Positions 14,975 through 17,394 of a stretch of DNA of 17,394 nucleotides are shown here, piece by piece; within the stretch, counting starts at the first letter, position 1; the number at the start of each line of letters is the position of its first letter. Below the pieces are notes generated by a model. It was given only the letters and a program-made list of their open reading frames with translations. It made no database searches and was not told where the DNA came from. The stretch is from CAVWDI01 sp046259385. GTDB taxonomy: Bacteria > Chloroflexota > Anaerolineae > Anaerolineales > UBA4823. Where the stretch lies: contig JBJYWI010000219.1 of the NCBI GenBank assembly GCA_046259385.1, forward strand, positions 1-17,394, in the 5' to 3' direction. The position numbers and the translations under genes are program-made.

Positions 14975-15014
14975 CAAATCTACGTTGACCCGGATGTGAT
15001 TTCTGGTAGATTTG
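14975..15014. promoter_or_regulatory. Nine-base inverted repeat enclosing a promoter candidate
   Basis: CAAATCTAC (14975-14983) and GTAGATTTG (15006-15014) are perfect inverted arms. Between them sits TTGACC (14985-14990), a 5/6 match to the -35 box, and 16 bp later TAGATT (15007-15012), a fair -10 that falls inside the right arm. A protein bound to both arms would cover the whole promoter of the transporter gene starting at 15055. The other gene sharing this 196-bp divergent region starts at 14858. Confidence 0.5.
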
Positions 15015-15054
15015 CGTACAGCCAGATAGACCTGCGAATGTTTGGAGTTCTGAG

Positions 15055-16359
15055 ATGCTAATTAAACGTATTCAGCTGGGGTTGATCCATACCGCTGTAG
15101 CGATGACCCTGGTGCCGATCAACAGCACCCTGAACAGGGTCATGATCAAGGAATTGGCAATATCCGCCACCCTGGTGGCGTTCCTGGCATCCCTGCCCTA
15201 CCTGTTTTCACCCGTACAAGTTGCGATTGGCTCGTTCTCAGATCGCCATCCGGTGTTTGGCTGGCGGCGTTTGCCCTATATACTGCTGGGTTTGCTCCTT
15301 TGCGTTTTTGGGGTAGTGCTTGCTCCCCGGGCAGCGTTTCTGATTGAAAGCAACTCGCTGGCGGGTTATGGTTTGGCTGCGCTGGCGTTTGGCGCCTGGG
15401 GGATGGGTTATAACTTTGCGGCGGTGTGTTACCTCGCGCTCGCTTCTGAGCTGTCTGGCGAGAGAGGCCGCAGCCGAACGATTGCAGTGATGTGGTCCAT
15501 GATGATCCTGGGCATCATCTTGACCGCGGTTGGGTTGAGTTTTCTGGTGGACCCGTACACGCCTCAGGCGCTCGTCCGTTCATTCTGGATTGTTGGTATT
15601 CTAGCGCTTGCCCTTGGTTTGCTGGGTTTGCTCGGTCTGGAGCCGCGCTCCCGGAAACTGGTTGCGGATAAGGGTGGTATGACATGGTCGCAATTAAACC
15701 GGACACTGCGAAGCAGCCGCCAGGTTGCATTCTTCTTCTGGTACCTGGTTATTCTACTGGCGGCACTGCTCGGTCAGGATATTTTGCTTGAGCCGTATGG
15801 GGGCGAAGCTTTTGGGATGACAGTGCGCCAGACCACCCGCATTACATCAATCTGGGGTGGGATGGTGCTGCTGGCTTTTCTTGTTGCCGGTGTTCTCGAG
15901 GGGCGCCTGTCCAAAAAGACAATTGCCCGTATTGGCGGGTGGAGTGCTGTTTTCGGTTTTGCTTTTATCGCAGCCAGCGGTCTGCTCCAGAATTTGGGCT
16001 TGTTTTATGCGGGTATCATCCTGCTGGGTTTTGGAACCGGGTTATCGACAGTATCCAATCTTGGGATCATGCTTGATATGACCCTGGTTGGTAGTGTTGG
16101 GATGTTCATTGGGCTTTGGGGGATGGCGAGCGCGGCTTCGCGTTTGACTGGATCGCTTCTGGGTGGTGCATTGCGCGACCTGATTACCCAGGTCTCCAAT
16201 AATCTGCTCATGGGCTACATTGTTGTATTTATTTTCGAAGCCGGCTTTCTGCTGGTTTCACTCGTAATGCTGCGCAGGATCGATGTAAAGGCTTTTCACC
16301 AGGATACGCAGGAAAGTATGGACCTTGCGGAGAGAGCCGCAATTGCGGGGGATGTTTAA
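15055..16359 (+). CDS. BCD family MFS transporter (PucC/LhaA-like)
   Basis: The protein has 434 residues with about 12 membrane helices. The N-terminal LIKRIQLGLIHTAVAMTLVP and LNRVMIKELAI, then GSFSDRHPVFGWRRLPYI at about 59-76 and SELSGERGRSRTIAVMWSMM at 131-150, match the bacteriochlorophyll-delivery (BCD) branch of the major facilitator superfamily. That branch includes PucC and LhaA, which help assemble light-harvesting complexes. No bacteriochlorophyll or reaction-centre gene is in the window, and members also occur in organisms not known to be phototrophic, so tetrapyrrole or other transport is only a guess. GGAG at 15044-15047 is seven bases before the ATG. The promoter candidate lies within a 9-bp inverted repeat. 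Two hairpins follow the stop. Confidence 0.85.
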   Translation: MLIKRIQLGLIHTAVAMTLVPINSTLNRVMIKELAISATLVAFLASLPYLFSPVQVAIGSFSDRHPVFGWRRLPYILLGLLLCVFGVVLAPRAAFLIESNSLAGYGLAALAFGAWGMGYNFAAVCYLALASELSGERGRSRTIAVMWSMMILGIILTAVGLSFLVDPYTPQALVRSFWIVGILALALGLLGLLGLEPRSRKLVADKGGMTWSQLNRTLRSSRQVAFFFWYLVILLAALLGQDILLEPYGGEAFGMTVRQTTRITSIWGGMVLLAFLVAGVLEGRLSKKTIARIGGWSAVFGFAFIAASGLLQNLGLFYAGIILLGFGTGLSTVSNLGIMLDMTLVGSVGMFIGLWGMASAASRLTGSLLGGALRDLITQVSNNLLMGYIVVFIFEAGFLLVSLVMLRRIDVKAFHQDTQESMDLAERAAIAGDV

Positions 16360-16386
16360 TTTCTCCAGTTCTTATTCACTCTTAAC

Positions 16387-16456
16387 CCAGAAAACCTGAG
16401 GTGGTAGGTTTCTGGAGTGTGTGATAATTTCCATTTGAAACCCTGATGGGGTTTTT
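16387..16456 (+). terminator. Tandem hairpins after the MFS transporter gene
   Basis: The first hairpin pairs CCAGAAAACCT (16387-16397) with AGGTTTCTGG (16406-16415), with one bulged A and an eight-base loop; it is very stable but lacks a T-run. The second pairs AAACCC (16438-16443) with GGGTTT (16449-16454) and ends in five T (16452-16456), a compact intrinsic terminator. Together they should separate the transporter from the next gene. Confidence 0.6.
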
Positions 16457-16465
16457 ACGTATACT
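16435..16465 (+). promoter_or_regulatory. Weak promoter candidate for the last gene
   Basis: TTGAAA (16435-16440) and TATACT (16460-16465) each match five of six consensus bases but are 19 bp apart, slightly long. The -35 overlaps the second terminator hairpin. A promoter is expected in this gap because the hairpins should stop upstream transcription. Confidence 0.25.
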
Positions 16466-16525
16466 TGTTTGAGCCTGGTAATCGGAATTGGTTCGGGCTG
16501 CGCAAAACAATTAAGGAGGTTTGTT

Positions 16526-17394
16526 ATGGATTACGGTAATGTATTGAGCCGTGCCTGGCGTATAACCTGGCGCTGGAAGATACTCTGGGTGCTGGGTTTT
16601 TTGGCTGGTCTGGGCAGTGGAGGCGGAGGGGGAAGCCCGGGAAATATCAATTACTCTGCCGATAGTGGAGATTTCAATCAGTTTCCCTGGAAAACGACCC
16701 TTTCGGATATATATCCGGGATTTGAGAATCTGGCATGGGACCAGATCTGGCCGACTGTAGCTGTGGTAGTCGCTTTGATTGTGTGTGTGCTGCTTCTAAT
16801 TGCGATCGCACTTTGGGTGGTATCTGTGATCGCTCGCGGCGGGTTGATCGCAGGTGTGCAGCAGGTTGAAGATGATGGTTCGACCTCGTTCCTCAGCGCG
16901 TGGAGAGCCGGGCGCAAAAAGTTCTGGACCCTTTTTGGTGTTGGTGTGCTGGCATCGATCCCCATGATAATACTCGGTTTGTTCCTGTTAGGCACGCTCA
17001 TTTTCGGGATTGTGACCATGGTAAACACCTCCCAATCCCCGGACCTTGGTTCTGTGCCGATTATTTTAAGTTCCATCGTGATCATTTTCTTGCTGCTCTG
17101 CTGTGTCCTTATTCCGTTAGCCTTGGTGCTCGAACAGATTCGGGTTTACGGCGAGCGAGCTGCAATCCTTGAGGATCTGGGCTGGATCGATTCTTTTAAG
17201 CGAGGCTGGCAGGTGCTGAAGGAGAACCTCGGGCATACTGTCATATTCTGGTTGATTTACTTTGCCCTGGGGATCGGTCTCTTAATTGTTTCGTTTGTGC
17301 TGATTCTGGGGGTATCGCTGCCGTTCCTGTTCGGGTTTATCCTGATGGAACCGCAGACCTGGATGATCGCTCCGGCAGTCTGTGTCGGGCTGGT
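16526..17394 (+). CDS. Polytopic membrane protein, 3' end beyond the window
   Basis: The frame is open from the ATG to the window edge, 289 complete codons, with no stop. AAGGAGG at 16513-16519 is six bases upstream, a near-perfect ribosome-binding site. The start MDYGNVLSRAWRITWRWK is amphipathic and Trp-rich, followed by a first hydrophobic segment and a Gly-rich turn (GSGGGGGSPG, 40-49). Strong membrane segments follow at about 85-112, 143-174, 186-212 and 246-276. Soluble loops such as ARGGLIAGVQQVEDDG and AWRAGRKKFW (cytosolic side expected) and SFKRGWQVLKENLGH recall widespread uncharacterised membrane proteins with repeated helix-loop units. I cannot name the function. Confidence 0.75.
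   Translation, partial: MDYGNVLSRAWRITWRWKILWVLGFLAGLGSGGGGGSPGNINYSADSGDFNQFPWKTTLSDIYPGFENLAWDQIWPTVAVVVALIVCVLLLIAIALWVVSVIARGGLIAGVQQVEDDGSTSFLSAWRAGRKKFWTLFGVGVLASIPMIILGLFLLGTLIFGIVTMVNTSQSPDLGSVPIILSSIVIIFLLLCCVLIPLALVLEQIRVYGERAAILEDLGWIDSFKRGWQVLKENLGHTVIFWLIYFALGIGLLIVSFVLILGVSLPFLFGFILMEPQTWMIAPAVCVGL

Noticed and set aside
1..17394. Mobile elements, CRISPR arrays, defence islands or a complete biosynthetic cluster.
   Set aside because: No transposase, integrase, regular repeat-spacer pattern, Cas, restriction enzyme, or multi-enzyme assembly genes were seen on either strand.

Overview
The window looks like chromosomal DNA from a free-living bacterium of moderate GC content. The most likely source is the Chloroflexota (Anaerolineae-like). 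That placement is an inference from three things: a lipoprotein plus LysM/Ig-domain surface protein pair, an actinobacterial/chloroflexotal-type single-domain winged-helix regulator, and a PucC-like transporter outside any photosynthesis cluster. A run of exactly 100 N (10643-10742) shows that the sequence is a scaffold, probably a draft or metagenome-assembled genome. I see no rRNA, tRNA, CRISPR array, insertion sequence or phage gene.

Left part (1-6919, all plus strand): radA (DNA repair ATPase) and a tRNA-dihydrouridine synthase are 26 bp apart and probably co-transcribed. Behind an extended -10 promoter candidate comes a two-gene surface module. Its first gene is a lipoprotein with Ig/FN3-like domains, and 11 bp later comes a 1039-residue N-terminally anchored protein with an Ig-like domain, a LysM domain, a Gly/Asp-rich linker and several beta-sandwich-like modules. 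The two proteins share a related N-terminal Ig-like domain.

Middle part (6989-10529): a long-form TspO/MBR-like tryptophan-rich membrane protein overlaps the start of an unrecognised polytopic membrane protein, and a terminator-like structure follows. On the minus strand lie an acyltransferase-3 family membrane enzyme and a 92-residue winged-helix regulator. The regulator is divergent from a consensus plus-strand promoter that points through the assembly gap at a BBE-like FAD oxidase (10760-12136).

Right part (12137-17394): the FAD oxidase converges on a PaaK/CapK-like adenylate-forming enzyme, with a strong hairpin between them. Next on the minus strand are a structured 300-bp intergenic stretch and a cysteine-rich protein of the DUF6144 type. 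Divergent from that gene is a PucC/LhaA-like (BCD family) MFS transporter, whose promoter candidate lies inside a 9-bp inverted repeat. Two hairpins end this unit, and a polytopic membrane protein gene runs off the right edge.

Most genes are ordinary accessory or housekeeping genes. The points most worth following up are the two divergent promoter/operator arrangements (10548-10595 and 14975-15014), the orphan BCD-type transporter beside the cysteine-rich protein, and the paired surface proteins. I did not find a convincing new multi-gene defence or biosynthetic system.
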